DNA of 64,000 nucleotides, taken from positions 218,785,145 to 218,849,144 of the forward strand of contig NC_133324.1 of assembly GCF_042186555.1 (NCBI RefSeq). The letters are read 5' to 3'. This document shows, piece by piece, positions 1 to 10,130 of this stretch. Source of the DNA: Aquarana catesbeiana. Lineage: Eukaryota; Chordata; Amphibia; Anura; Ranidae. Each line of letters begins with the position of its first letter. Position 1 is the stretch's first letter. The notes under the pieces are model-generated. The model had not been told where the DNA came from and ran no database searches. It saw only the letters and a list, made by a program, of their open reading frames with translations. Both the position numbers and the translations under genes were made by a program.

Positions 1-1884
1 ACCAGCCACCACTGCTATTGCCTTTAGAAAATCAGCCCCTAGACTAGGCACAGATACTTTATATGGAGCTCATGGACTGCTTTTTAATGAAGGAAGGTAC
101 TTTAAAATTACACCTCTTGTTTGTACATATTGTGACATGTCAAGAACTTATTCATATAGAGTAGACTGTTTAAGTTATGGGTATTCCCATGAAACTTAGC
201 ATATGTAATGAGAAATGTACAGTTATATACCTTCAGTTATATACATTAAAAAATGCAGTGTAGCCCTTTATATGCCAGCCTTGACCCATACTGTAATAAA
301 AGGCATATACTAGCAGATTCTGGCAACTAAGAATGCAACTGCTAATATTGATGTTATTTCTGAAGGGTATATTTCTTGCTGCATTAATTATTATTGTTAT
401 TTCTTTTCTAAATATAAGAAGCAGTCATGTGCTAAACTACACAGACGAACCCAAGCCATTTGCAGAAAAAAAGCTATACTGCGCTCATGGCACCAAAGAC
501 CTCTCTATTTTTGCTACACCAAAAGGGGCCCTCGGTCCCTGCCTGCAAAGGGTATTCTCAAGGATCTAACTGAGAATGTGTTAGATCAAACCAACTGTGC
601 TAGCTGGTCCTGGGAGTAGTAGTTCTACAAGCAACTGTGCTGGAGGTAGAAGAGGAGTGTGTATATACCTGATGTATATATATGTTGAGTCCCTGAAGAG
701 TTCTGCTGATCAAGTGGGCATCCCATATTAACCCTTCCCCATCTAAGTTAAACCCCCCCAAAAGATAAAACAAACAAAGCTGCAAGGACTGCTTCTTGAC
801 TCCAGAGTGTATGGAAAATGTGTGTGCCTGGCTGTGCAGGGTGGTAGATAACCAACATTCACCAGTGGCTCCTATGAGGGTAGCGCTACACTAATGTGCT
901 ATCTAAGCCATGATAAAAGTACCAGCCATTTGGGTACCATATGCATGATGGGACACATGACTCGCCACCACAAAGTTCAGGGGAAGCAGCACCTCAATAA
1001 TAGCAGTGACCAGGAAAAGGCAGCACTCCCCTCTAAAATAATCTTTGCCAGCAAAGAAACAGGAACAGTCTACCTGTGCTTCTGGGGTCAGTGGGGACGC
1101 AGTGATGTCAGCACGCAGCCTCGCCTGACATGTTTTGTTAAAACTAACATCTTCCGGGGCATCCCCACCGACCTCAAAAGCACATCTGTTTACAGCTTCT
1201 CATCAAGGGTTACTACCAAAGCTTGGTTGACCTTTCTAGCAATAGAAGGTCCATATGATCCAGTAAGCGCCCCTGTTAACTGTGGTGGTGGGTGTCACTT
1301 AAGGAGCTCCCATTTATGTTGGTGTCGGAATGTTAAACATCACTTTTGCTAATGAGCATCTTTTTCACTGTTTTTCTTCACATGGACTTTCTACACTTTA
1401 ATATTTTTATCACAAAAATTACTTCACTGTTAGATTAATGGTTATTGAATTGTTTATATCACATTTTCAACTAGCGCTGCTTTTTTGGACATATTAAATA
1501 ACATAGGCCAGCATAAAGGACAAAGTATCATATAGAACTTTCTGCTAAAGTACACATAGACTAGAGGAAGAGAACATCTGAACAACTAATACACAGCTGG
1601 TATTTTCCAAATAACAGAAACAGATTTAGGGAATTTAAATTCATTTCAATAACAAGCTCATTGTGAAGAAACAGATGTATCCATAGACAGGCCGTACATG
1701 TGATGACAGAAATTAATAGTCTTGGAACATGTGTTTGATATCAGACCAGATGCATTTGTATAGTGCTTCTACAGCAAAGTGGTAATTGTTCTAACTACAA
1801 ACTTCATATCAGTCTTACAGTATACAGTAGATGATTTTTTTTTTCCTGCAGAAAAATATTTCCTCACAAATTTGCAGCTCTGTC
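1..1884. other. unassigned intergenic or intronic DNA
   Basis: I see no gene here that I can support. Open frames at 333-569 (+, 78 codons) and 894-1352 (+, 152 codons) start with ATG but show no recognisable domain, no splice context and no codon pattern that stands out. The stretch near 1085-1180 has the look of an old interspersed repeat but I could not name it. Confidence 0.5.

Positions 1885-1961
<77 letters not shown>
1885..1961. repeat. (TA)n microsatellite
   Basis: An almost pure TA dinucleotide run of about 75 bases. It reads open in several frames only because it lacks stops. Confidence 0.95.
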
Positions 1962-1968
<7 letters not shown>

Positions 1969-2421
1969 AAATGATGCATATGCTCAGAAAAGCCTCTAAG
2001 TGCCATATTATTTTTTGATATTTTCAGATTTAAAGGACCATTACCACATAGATTTATGTTCTGCTGGTAGAAAAGAACACCATAGCTTCATATATTTGAG
2101 CATTCTTTCTTGAACCTATGTTCTTTGCCAAAATCTGACAGTGTTCAAACGCTTGACGTATAATAACACTATATATCTCACATATGCAGAAATGTCACCC
2201 ACCGACCTAGAAATCCCCATCTTTTAAACAGTGGAGCAGGACAGTAAACAGAAGGTAGATTGAGAAGCAGCTTCAAAAATGAATATGGAGCTGAATACAG
2301 AAAATTCTTGTGTATGAAATAACGAAGATGTCAGCAGTGTTTTTCACATTAGAGTTTAGTCATAGTAAACATAGTGTTTACGGCTTATTTAGTAGCACAA
2401 ATGTGCCTGTTTGTTGAACAT
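1962..2421. other. unassigned AT-rich DNA
   Basis: No gene, RNA or repeat was recognised in this stretch. Confidence 0.4.
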
Positions 2422-2590
2422 TAAGGATGAGCTTTGGATTTGGGTTGAACATGAGTTCAAGAGTTCATGCTGAACTCAGTCAAACTGCCCAACAAATTAG
2501 CCATGTTTTGCCAATCCCAAATTTCAACTGCTGAAATGTAAACAAAGCACCTGGGGACTAAGGATGAGGTCATTGACCAAATATGAAAGG
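2422..2590. mobile_element. old hAT-like element end fragment
   Basis: Begins TAAGGATGAGC and continues with a GAACATGAGTTCA motif. Both match, in order, the terminal sequence of the better preserved hAT element that ends at 32180. It is interpreted as the diverged end of an old family copy whose interior reappears at 8670-8931 and 15191-15345, the copy being split by the Ngaro and DIRS insertions. Confidence 0.5.
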
Positions 2591-2837
2591 TAAAACAGTG
2601 TAGTCCAACGTTTCGCAGCCAGGCATGTGACAAAGGGGCCCTGCATGGCTCTGAATTGTTGCATTACACTGTTTTGGAATGTGATCTTTCTTTAATAAAA
2701 AAATGTTTGGACATAATTGAAGATCCTTGGTGTGCTGGCGAATATCTACATTATCATGAATGTTCCAGTATCCAGCTGGCGGTCACTGCAGCACCCGGTA
2801 TCTTAAGAGCTCATTTCCAGGAATGTGTGCGATGGGA
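2591..2837. other. unassigned repeat-like DNA left of Ngaro
   Basis: Contains a CCAACGTTTCG motif and other sequence typical of interspersed repeats, but I could not assign a family. It ends exactly where the Ngaro A1 repeat starts. Confidence 0.3.
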
Positions 2838-2843
2838 ATGATA

Positions 2844-2881
2844 GGAAAAAGGGGTAAAAGGTTTCAATAACCCCTTTTTCC
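2844..2881 (+). other. stem-loop at the Ngaro A1 terminus
   Basis: GGAAAAAGGGGT pairs with ACCCCTTTTTCC across a 14-base loop. The same hairpin occurs in A2 (from about 8016) with one stem mismatch. It lies just inside the element end, where a recombinase or RNA structure could use it; that role is inference. Confidence 0.6.
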
Positions 2882-3064
2882 TCATGGGAGAGCGGCAGGA
2901 TGGGGCAGTTTCAGGTCTCCCCCTTTGGGAGCCAGCTGAGGATCCCAGGTGGACACCTGGTGCTCACATGGCCTGGGGGAGTAGTACATGTGACTCTCCC
3001 GGGCTTTTTTGAGGTACTAGGGATGTAAGCTGGTTAGATCCGGTCAGATCCAGTAAGAATAGGG

Positions 3065-3074
3065 CTATATAAAC
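3065..3074 (+). promoter_or_regulatory. TATA box of the Ngaro element
   Basis: CTATATAAAC is followed about 25-30 bases on by a pyrimidine-rich, initiator-like stretch (near 3090-3100). It is 100 bases upstream of the first gag ATG at 3175, so it is a plausible RNA polymerase II core promoter for the element. The identical motif sits in A2 at 8238-8247. Confidence 0.5.
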
Positions 3075-3174
3075 GGGCTTCCGTCCAGTCAGGCTCATTC
3101 GCCTCAGAAGACAGGAGCTGTGGTGTTCTAGGAGTTTCCTCCATTGAGCAAACAGAGTCTTCTGAGGCCAGAAG

Positions 3175-4809
3175 ATGAGCCTGATGCGGCGGCTGATCGA
3201 GAGGGCTGGAGCAGAAGGAGGCGAAGATTGGATCCGGCAATGCCTAGACCTACCTCGGGCTCCGTGTCAAGAGGCTCCGGTGGGAGCCGCAACGGCCATA
3301 GGAGGTCCGGGGAGCTCGGCGGCTGAAGTCCGGATGTCTGTGGCGGAACCCATCTCCAATGAGCCGGCGTCGCGTCAAGAGGAAGAAGGCGCTGGACAGA
3401 GAGAGGAAGTTCCGTGTCACAGGGTTCGTGACCCTTCAGCATCACGGAGCGGAGCGAAGAGGCGGCGCATCCCTCGCCGACGTCACTCCCCTTCACCAGC
3501 AGCGGCCAGCAGCGTGGAGTGAGCGGCTTCGGGAGGAGGCGGCACATCAAGAGGCGTGGCCTGGGGCGCGGCTAGAGCGTCATCTGACGCCAGAGTAAGT
3601 AGAAGCTCGGCAGCAGGTTCGGCCGGAGGAGTGACAAGCGGCGTGTCGAGAGGCGGAGCTAGGGGCGGGGCTTCCACCAGGCAAACATTCATTCCTCAGA
3701 TTGAGGATTCATTGCTATGGCAACAAATAGCACAGCCTGAGGTCAGTAATAGAGATACTTTTGATTTGACTGGCAATCCTTCTACCATTAGTCAAGCACA
3801 CAGAGAATTTGAAGAAGAGGGCTTAATGATTTCTCAGGATGGTCAGCACACACAGATACAAGGGAAGGGTGAGTTAAATACTGTTCCTAGTTTAGTAAAT
3901 ATAGCTGAGCTATTGGCTAAATTGGCTAAAGATATTTCTGTAGCTACTGGTCAGGCTCGAGCTCCTCCAACACAAGAAAATTCTCTTATGGGAGTTTGGG
4001 CGCCATCTAGTGGTTTGTTAGCTAATGAGCAGTCATCAGATTCTAATGCTTTATATCAATTAGCTAGATCACAGAATTTACCTGAAACATGCTTAAAAGA
4101 ACCCATGGCTTGTAAAATTTCTCCGTTAGGTTATCATTTGTCTATTACAGTAAAAGATAAAATTTGGAGAGGAGAATTTTTAGATATATTATCTTTACTC
4201 CCTTCTGCCAAAGAATTTATTAATAAAGAAAAGAAAGAGGAGGATGATAGAAGGAGACCAGTATCAAGGTCATTTAATAATTGGTTACAGGCTTTCTGCA
4301 TTTTTTCGGGAATTATGTGTGAGAAATTTCCGGAAAAAAGCGTTGGCCTTTTTCAACATTTGGATATTGTTTTAGAGGCTTTTAAGAACTTTGGTGGTAC
4401 TGCATGGTTTAATTATGACGAGGCATTCCGACAAAAATTGTCGGTACATCCAACATTGAATTGGGGAGTGAAGGACGTGGGCCTTTGGCTCAATCTTTTT
4501 CTTCCCCAAAGACCAAGTTTTGTTAAGCAGCACCAAAGTTCTCAGCCAACAAACAATTCCAACTATAAAAAAGGCATCTGCTTCAACTTCAACAATGGTC
4601 AGTGCAAATGGCCAAACTCGTGCAAATATCGACATGAGTGTGCTTTTTGCGCAGGAACACATCCAATTTCAAAATGTTTCAAAAAGATGTCAGCAAATAA
4701 CCAGCATTCAGGGATGGTTCAAAAAGGCAACTACACCAGTGAAGTTGCAAGATATGCTCCCGTGGCTCAGAATGTTTCCAGACAAGTTGACGGCTCAGCT
4801 GTTAATTGA
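3175..4809 (+). pseudogene. Ngaro ORF1, gag-like, one in-frame stop
   Basis: Likely structural (gag) protein that binds element RNA. The only good upstream start is the ATG at 3175. From it the frame runs 115 codons to a TGA at 3520, then stays open in the same frame to 4809, so the intact protein would be about 544 residues. The first part is GC-rich, Arg/Ser/Ala-rich and low complexity; the second is AT-rich and ordinary. Near the C-terminus is a zinc-binding cluster with C-x-F-x-F-x-x-G-x-C, then a CKYRH stretch and further paired cysteines and a histidine (about 4580-4680), of the kind found in gag of DIRS and Ngaro elements. Downstream of the stop the first ATG is at 3826. It overlaps the RT frame by about 215 bases. 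Recognised by context and zinc knuckle, not by close homology. Confidence 0.75.
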
Positions 4810-6245
4810 AGGTTTTAGTGATGGTTTCTGGTTACCAAAATTTTCAGGTATAGGGTGTACCCTAGTTAATAATCTTAAATCTGTAGATCAATTTTCTGAT
4901 GTAGTTTATACAAAGATTTTTAAAGAAATTTCAGAAGGTAGGATCGCAGGTCCTTTTTGTTCTCCTCCTTTTGAGAATTTCAGAATTTCCCCTTTAGGTA
5001 TTGTACCGAAAAAAGAAAAAAATTCTCTTAGATTAATTCATCATTTGTCATTCCCTACGGGCCAATCTCTTAATGATCAGATTGATACTAATCTGTCGTC
5101 GGTTACCTATGCCTCGTTTGAAGACGCTTTGTCAAAACTGAGATATTTAGGTAAAGGGGCCCTCATGGCGAAGGCTGATATTAAATCGGTATTTCCCCTT
5201 CTTCCTATTAACCCAGAATGTTTTAATTCCTTAGGTTTTTTCTTTGATAAACAATTTTATTTTGATAAATGTTTACCAATGGGTTGTTCATTGTCCTGTT
5301 TTTATTTTGAGTCTTTTTCATCGTTTCTAGAGTGGGTGGTTAGTGTAAAGTCTGAATCTCAATTTTTACTTCACTATTTAGATGATTTTTTATTTTTAGG
5401 TTTAGCTAATTCTTTGGATTGTGCGTTTTTATTAGATACGTTTTTTAGGATCTGTAGCGATTTTGGTATTCCACTTGCACAAGAAAAAACGGCCTGGCCT
5501 TCAACTTGTCTTGAATTTTTAGGTATTACCATTGATTCAGAATTGATGGAATTTAGGCTGCCGGAGGAGAAAATAAATAAACTTTTGGCTTTATTACTGA
5601 TTATAATAAGAAAGAAAAAAGTATGTTTAAAAGAAATGCAGTCGCTATTAGAATTGTTGGCATTTGCTTCTAGAATTATGCCAATCGGCAAAGTTTTTTC
5701 TAGAAAATTATATGTGTCTATATCAGGGTTAAAATCACCCTTTTCCCATATTAGGATAACTCATGATATGAGAGAGGATTTATTAGTTTGGTTACAATTC
5801 CTTACACATTTTAATGGGAAATCTGTATGGCAAGAGGAGTTTATTTTGGATAAAGACTTTTTTCTGTTCACTGATGCTGCTGGATCTTGTGGTTTTGCTG
5901 CAATTTGGCAAGCTCATTGGTGCGCGGATCGTTGGAATCCAAAATGGCAACAGAAGGGTCTTTTAAGAAATATAGTCCTTTTAGAGTTGTTCCCGATAAT
6001 TGTAGCGCTTGAAATTTGGGGTCCCTATTTTTAAAAATAAGCGTATTTTAATTAGGACTGATAATAAAGGAGTAATGTATGCGATTAATTGTCTAACATC
6101 TAAATCTCCACCGGTCATTGTCCTATTGCGTTACTTAATTTTCAAATGTCTACATTTGAACATTTGGTTGAAAGCAATTCATGTGTCAGGTAAGGACAAT
6201 GACATGGCGGACTCCTTATCTCGCTTTCAGATGGATCGATTTTTT
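4595..6245 (+). pseudogene. Ngaro reverse transcriptase-RNase H, frameshifted
   Basis: Copies element RNA into DNA. The frame is open from 4520 to 6034; the first ATG is at 4595, inside gag. RT motifs are visible in order: PLGIVPKK and LRLIHHLS, then ALMAKADIKSVFP (first catalytic Asp), LPMGCSLSC, the LHYLDDFLFLG box with the paired Asp, and LEFLGITID. RNase H follows: FLFTDAAG (Asp), LLELFPI (Glu), then a frame change between about 6009 and 6034 at a run of T then A. It continues with IRTDNKGV (Asp) and GKDNDMADSLSR (final Asp). The shift equals one extra base, or two missing. Without it the chain stops at 6034 before half of RNase H. Family assignment is secure from motifs; whether the shift is a mutation or programmed slippage cannot be decided here. 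Confidence 0.9.
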
Positions 6246-6306
6246 CAGCTGCTTCCAGATGCAGACAGAGTAGGTATACGGTGTCCCCCCATATTATGGA
6301 CCTGGT

Positions 6307-7176
6307 TTGAGACCCATATCGGAGTATATAAAAAATTCGATTGCTCCTTCGACTTTGGCTGGATATCAATCAGCTTGGCTGCTTTGGCTTTCTTTTTTAA
6401 ATTCAATCCGAGAACCTGCTGGTTCTTTTTCGGAAAGTTTAGTACTGATATTTTTGAATGGTTTATTTGAAAAGGGTTATTCATGGTCTTATGTGCAAAG
6501 GACCCTTTCTGGAGTTTCATTTTTTCTTAAGCTTAAGAATTTACCTTCTTGCTTGCAATTTTTCTCAGTACGGCAAGCATTGAAGGGTTATAAGAAAAAG
6601 AATTTTACTTGGGATCAGCGTAAACCTATTACTCCAGTTGTATTAGGTGACCTTTGTTCAATCACGGAACAAGTTTGTTTTTCCGTCTTTGAGGCAATAT
6701 TATTTAAAGCAGTTTTTTCTGTTTCGTTTTTTGGTGCGTTTAGAATGTCAGAATTATTTTTTATTCAAGTTAATGACATTATTATTTCTGACTCAATGTT
6801 AAGAATTTTTATTAGAAGATCTAAAACCGACCAACTGGGTAAAGGTATGTGGATTACTTTATATGCGTGTAGTAGCCCTCCTATTTGCCCTGTTCGGTTA
6901 ATGAAAACATACTGTTCTGTTAGACCTTTAATATATGATAAATTTTTCATACATGAGTCGGGTTTTCCGTTAACAAGATATCAATTCAATTGTGTGTTTA
7001 AACGATGCTTAGAACGATTAAATTTACAAAATTCACATCTTACTTCACACTCTTTTAGAATTGGAGCAGCTACAGAGGCAGCTAGGTTGGGATTAGATTC
7101 TGATTTAATAAAGAAAGTTGGTAGATGGAAATCTAATAGTTACCTTTTATATATTCATCCTAATCAATCTTTTTGA
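6307..7176 (+). CDS. Ngaro tyrosine recombinase
   Basis: Integrates circular element DNA in place of a DDE integrase. The frame is open for about 290 codons, with an N-terminal SAM-like region (IAPSTLAGYQSAW). The catalytic core has GAFRMSEL (first Arg), RRSKTDQL (Lys), LTSHSFRIGAATEAA (His-x-x-Arg), KVGRWKSNSY (Trp at the His/Trp position) and the nucleophile Tyr in YLLYI. All key residues are present with no stop. There is no in-frame ATG near the start; the frame begins with a TTG codon at 6307 and overlaps the end of the RNase H frame. It is therefore probably expressed by frameshift or internal initiation from the RT reading. The next ORF lies in the same frame after a single TGA. Confidence 0.9.
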   Translation: MRPISEYIKNSIAPSTLAGYQSAWLLWLSFLNSIREPAGSFSESLVLIFLNGLFEKGYSWSYVQRTLSGVSFFLKLKNLPSCLQFFSVRQALKGYKKKNFTWDQRKPITPVVLGDLCSITEQVCFSVFEAILFKAVFSVSFFGAFRMSELFFIQVNDIIISDSMLRIFIRRSKTDQLGKGMWITLYACSSPPICPVRLMKTYCSVRPLIYDKFFIHESGFPLTRYQFNCVFKRCLERLNLQNSHLTSHSFRIGAATEAARLGLDSDLIKKVGRWKSNSYLLYIHPNQSF

Positions 7177-7782
7177 TTCATTTCAGGTAAATGCCAGATA
7201 ATATGGATTGTTGGACATTCATATGTTTTTTGGGCACATCGGAGAGCTAAGAGTAGAGTGTATACTAAAAATTTGGGTTTGGATCCTTTTCAGTATAGAG
7301 TTTTTTGGTATGGTAAAAGAGGTATGGTTTGGGAGAATTTAATGCCTGTAATAGGTAGTCTTTTTCAGCGTTTTCCACCTCCAGATGTGTTAATTATTCA
7401 TCTGGGGGGGAATGATATAGGAAAGCAAAAAACGTTAGACATCATTTTCGGTATTAGAGATGACTTACACAGAATTCAATTGTCTTTTCCTCACACTGTT
7501 ATTGTTTTTTCAGAAATCGTGCAAAGGTTGAGGTGGCTTTCTCCACCTTCTATGCGACATGGGGGAAAGATCAGAAAAAGAGTGAACAGGGCAGTAGCAA
7601 AAATTTTACAGGATTTGGGTATAATTTCATTTAGGCATATGGAATTAGAAGGCAATATCACAGGTCTATATAGAGAGGATGGTATTCATCTCTCTGACAT
7701 AGGTTTGGATATTTTTAATACCAATTTGAGTACTTGTGTTGAAATGGCCGCGGTGTGGGGTGTTGGTGACAGGTGGTTTTGA
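7177..7782 (+). CDS. Ngaro SGNH-hydrolase-like ORF
   Basis: Resembles the SGNH (GDSL-like) esterase domain carried by some Ngaro and CR1-type retroelements. Block I is IVGHSY (catalytic Ser, around 7210). Block III is LIIHLGGNDIG (Gly and Asn), and block V is EDGIHLSDIG (Asp and His), so all four signature residues are visible. The frame is the same as the recombinase and is separated from it only by the TGA at 7174-7176. There is no ATG before block I; the first ATGs lie downstream, so an ATG start would lose the catalytic Ser. A readthrough or spliced product joined to the recombinase is possible. Its substrate in the retroelement cycle is unknown. About 200 residues is the usual domain size. 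Confidence 0.8.
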   Translation, partial: FISGKCQIIWIVGHSYVFWAHRRAKSRVYTKNLGLDPFQYRVFWYGKRGMVWENLMPVIGSLFQRFPPPDVLIIHLGGNDIGKQKTLDIIFGIRDDLHRIQLSFPHTVIVFSEIVQRLRWLSPPSMRHGGKIRKRVNRAVAKILQDLGIISFRHMELEGNITGLYREDGIHLSDIGLDIFNTNLSTCVEMAAVWGVGDRWF

Positions 7783-7796
7783 ATCCACCTGTCTGT

Positions 7797-8009
7797 TGGA
7801 TAATGTTGGTTTCTGATAATTTTAATGCAGCCTGAGCCGTAGTGGCTAGGTTGTTTTGAGTTTATTTGAGTTGGTATTATTATATTAAATATACCATTGC
7901 CTTTAAACCAATAATAAAGCAGCCGCGGCCGTATTTATCCAACACTTGTCTGAGTTTTTTATTATATGATTATAGTAATTAGTTATTAAGAATTCCTGCC
8001 TGCTGTCCC
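7797..8009 (+). repeat. Ngaro split direct repeat B1
   Basis: 213 bases matching B2 at 8457-8669 with about three differences. It starts TGGATAATGTTGG and ends CTGCTGTCCC, directly abutting A2. It holds a possible polyadenylation signal AATAAA at about 7913. Confidence 0.92.
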
Positions 8010-8300
8010 ATGATAGGAAAAAGAGGTAAAAGGTTTCAATAACCCCTTTTTCCTCATGGGAGAGCGGCAGGATGGGGCAGTTTCAGGTCTCCCCCTTTGG
8101 GAGCCAGCTGAGGCTCCCAGGTGGACACCTGGTGCTCACATGGCCTGGGGGAGTAGTACATGTGACTCTCCCGGGCTTTTTTGAGGTACTAGGGATGTAA
8201 GCTGGTTAGATCCGGTCAGAGCCAGTAAGAATAGGGCTATATAAACAGGCTTCCGTCCAGTCAGGCTCATTCTCCTCAGAAGACAGGAGCTGTGGTGTTC
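8010..8300 (+). repeat. Ngaro split direct repeat A2
   Basis: The second copy of A1, 291 bases with about five differences. It carries the same TATA-like motif (8238-8247) and terminal stem-loop. Confidence 0.92.
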
Positions 8301-8456
8301 CCCTCCCCCCCTCCCAATTTTTTATTTTTTGTCGCGGCTGTAATTATGTGGTGGTGTCACCTTTGTAAAAAAAAAAAAAAAAAAACCTAATAAAATAAAT
8401 TATAATACAAAGGGGGAATAATCTGTTTCTGAAGTTATTGGTATTGTTATATGATG
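8301..8456 (+). other. Ngaro spacer between A2 and B2
   Basis: Contains a C-rich run, a run of about 20 A (from 8367) and AATAAA at about 8389. The order is unusual, with A-run before signal, but polyadenylation near here is plausible. Confidence 0.55.
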
Positions 8457-8669
8457 TGGATAATGTTGGTTTCTGATAATTTTAATGCAGCCTGAGCCAT
8501 AGTGGCTAGGTTGTTTTGAGTTTATTTGAGTTGGTATTATCATATTAAATATACCATTGTCTTTAAACCAATAATAAAGCAGCCGCGGCCGTATTTATCC
8601 AACACTTGTCTGAGTTTTTTATTATATGATTATAGTAATTAGTTATTAAGAATTCCTGCCTGCTGTCCC
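8457..8669 (+). repeat. Ngaro split direct repeat B2
   Basis: Right terminal repeat, matching B1. It ends CTGCTGTCCC, after which host-side sequence resumes. Confidence 0.92.
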
Positions 8670-8931
8670 GTATGGACTGTGTATGGACCAAATATGGTCA
8701 CAAACATATTTGGCTAATGATGTCACTTAGGATATCTGGTGCTGTTGTTTACATTCCAATAATATCGGGGATAATTTCTTTGAGTACATTGATGCTAAAA
8801 TACAAATCAGACCCTTATCTAGGCATACAGTCTGGATGGCCAGAAAAGAGAGGGCATCATGTGTGCATCCCTTCCTTCTGTGCTATACTGGTCCATAGGC
8901 TTTTCAGCATTGAGGGGGCACCTTGTCCCTA
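8670..8931. mobile_element. old hAT-like interior fragment
   Basis: Shares blocks with 49130-50200 (AAATATGGTCA, GATGTCAC, CAGACCCTTATC, GGATGGCCAGAAAA) and with the interior of the hAT element at 30346-32180. It lies between the Ngaro and the DIRS insertions and continues beyond the DIRS at 15191. Confidence 0.5.
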
Positions 8932-9080
8932 TTTCTTTATTGTACATCAAGGGACACAGAGCCACAGTAATTACTGTATGGGTTATATAGGCACCTTTAG
9001 GTGATGGACACTGGCACACCATAGACAGGAAGTTTAGCTCCCTACATAACCCCTCCCCTTACTGGGAGTACCTCAGTTTT
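8932..9080. repeat. DIRS left inverted terminal repeat
   Basis: Pairs with 13013-13126 in inverse orientation, including CAGTAATTACTG and CACCTTTAGGTG. Mismatches are few. The outermost 30 bases instead match the internal complementary region at about 12862-12905. Confidence 0.88.
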
Positions 9081-9980
9081 TTCGCCAGTGTCTTAGGTGT
9101 TGGTCACAAGTAAAGATGTGCTAGGCTGAGCTCCACTGGAATATTCCTTTGCTGGGGCCAGCTATGCAACCGGATCCATTCAAATTGTCTTTTCAGGTCG
9201 AATTAAATAGTACCTGGGCCTCGTGTCGGAAGAAACAAGGTTTTGCCTGTAACGCTTATCTTTTTAGAGAGCTGGACCCTGGGATCCAGTGCTTGTTTTT
9301 TTCAGCCATATTTCCTGGTGGGATGCTGTGGATCCCCCAAAAAAAGGGACCCCAGTTCCTGAAGGTTTTTTAAACGGAGCAGACCTTGAATTGTGAAGAT
9401 TGGGTCTGTCTGGTTTACTACAGAACCCTGCAGCTGGATAAGGTAAGTGGAGATTCCTGGGGAATTTTTCTAATTCTTATGGGTTTTCTCCTTTAAGTAA
9501 AATGTTGTCAGGCCTAAAGTCGCCACCGGGGGCTGTCAAGAGCACGTAGCTGATTCCATGTTTGTCAGTCTTTCTCTGTGTCATTTCAAGCAGTTCGATT
9601 CCTCCAGCCCAAGCCCAGGTAAGGTGTTGGAAAGGGGGGCTTTTTCTTGTGGAATCCCCCACCTGGACAGGTATTTCTTCTCTCCAGGAGGCGAGGGAGC
9701 AGGGTTCAGTTGGCGGTATGCCGCGCTGCTACCGCCGTCACCGCCTTAGTACGGCGGTTTTCTCTAGCAGCTCTCCTCCTCTCCTCCACCCCAGCCCACC
9801 CTGCAAGCCGGTCTGGTCAGATCGGAGCCCCGCTCGCGCGGCAAAGCAGTCCTTTTTTGAAAAGTAAGGGGGGGCATGGTGGGAGGTCGGAGGAGGAGGG
9901 CGGGGCTTAGCGCGGTGTTGACGTGCCTCAGACATTCACAAACGCGGGGCTGTGTAAAGCTGTGTAAAGTACACCTTTTA
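9081..9980. other. DIRS 5' region, non-coding as seen
   Basis: The 5' part of the DIRS element. I see no frame here that I can assign. Short open frames at 9558-9749 and 9562-9867 overlap in different frames and are not convincing. Confidence 0.4.
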
Positions 9981-10130
9981 CAGGCTTTTCAGCATTGAGG
10001 GGGCACCTTGTCCCTATTTCTTTATCGTACATCATGCCACACAGAGCCACAGTAATTACTGTATGGGTTATATAGGCACCTTTAGGTGATGGACACTGGC
10101 ACACCCTAGACAGGAAGTTTCACAAATGCG
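9981..10130. repeat. internal duplicate of DIRS left end plus flank
   Basis: Repeats 8897-9032, including about 35 bases that lie outside the DIRS left boundary. It is bracketed by a direct repeat of about 45 bases (9940-9984 and 10131-10169, CGGGGCTGTGTAAAGC core). Confidence 0.8.

Larger units (their letters stand above)
2838..3128 (+). repeat. Ngaro split direct repeat A1
   Basis: A 291-base repeat matching A2 at 8010-8300. It starts ATGATAGG and ends GTGGTGTTC. Near its start is a 12-bp stem-loop: GGAAAAAGGGGT (2844-2855) pairs with 2870-2881. Confidence 0.93.
2838..8669 (+). mobile_element. Ngaro-type tyrosine-recombinase retrotransposon
   Basis: A nearly complete 5.8-kb element with the split direct repeat layout that defines Ngaro-like elements. 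A1 (2838-3128) is at the left. B1 (7797-8009) and A2 (8010-8300) abut exactly after the ORFs. B2 (8457-8669) closes the element after a 156-base spacer. Inside, all on the plus strand, are gag with a CCCH-type zinc knuckle, reverse transcriptase (YLDD) plus RNase H, a tyrosine recombinase with R, K, HxxR and Y residues, and an SGNH-hydrolase ORF. There is no DDE integrase, LTR pair or methyltransferase, which fits Ngaro better than classic DIRS. By eye A1/A2 differ at about 5 of 291 positions and B1/B2 at 3 of 213, so the insertion is fairly young. It carries one gag stop and one RNase H frameshift. No target duplication is expected and none is seen. Confidence 0.93.

Noticed and set aside
2838..8669. 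LTR retrotransposon with direct LTRs
   Set aside because: The repeats are split (A1 | B1 A2 | B2), not paired LTRs, and a tyrosine recombinase replaces DDE integrase.
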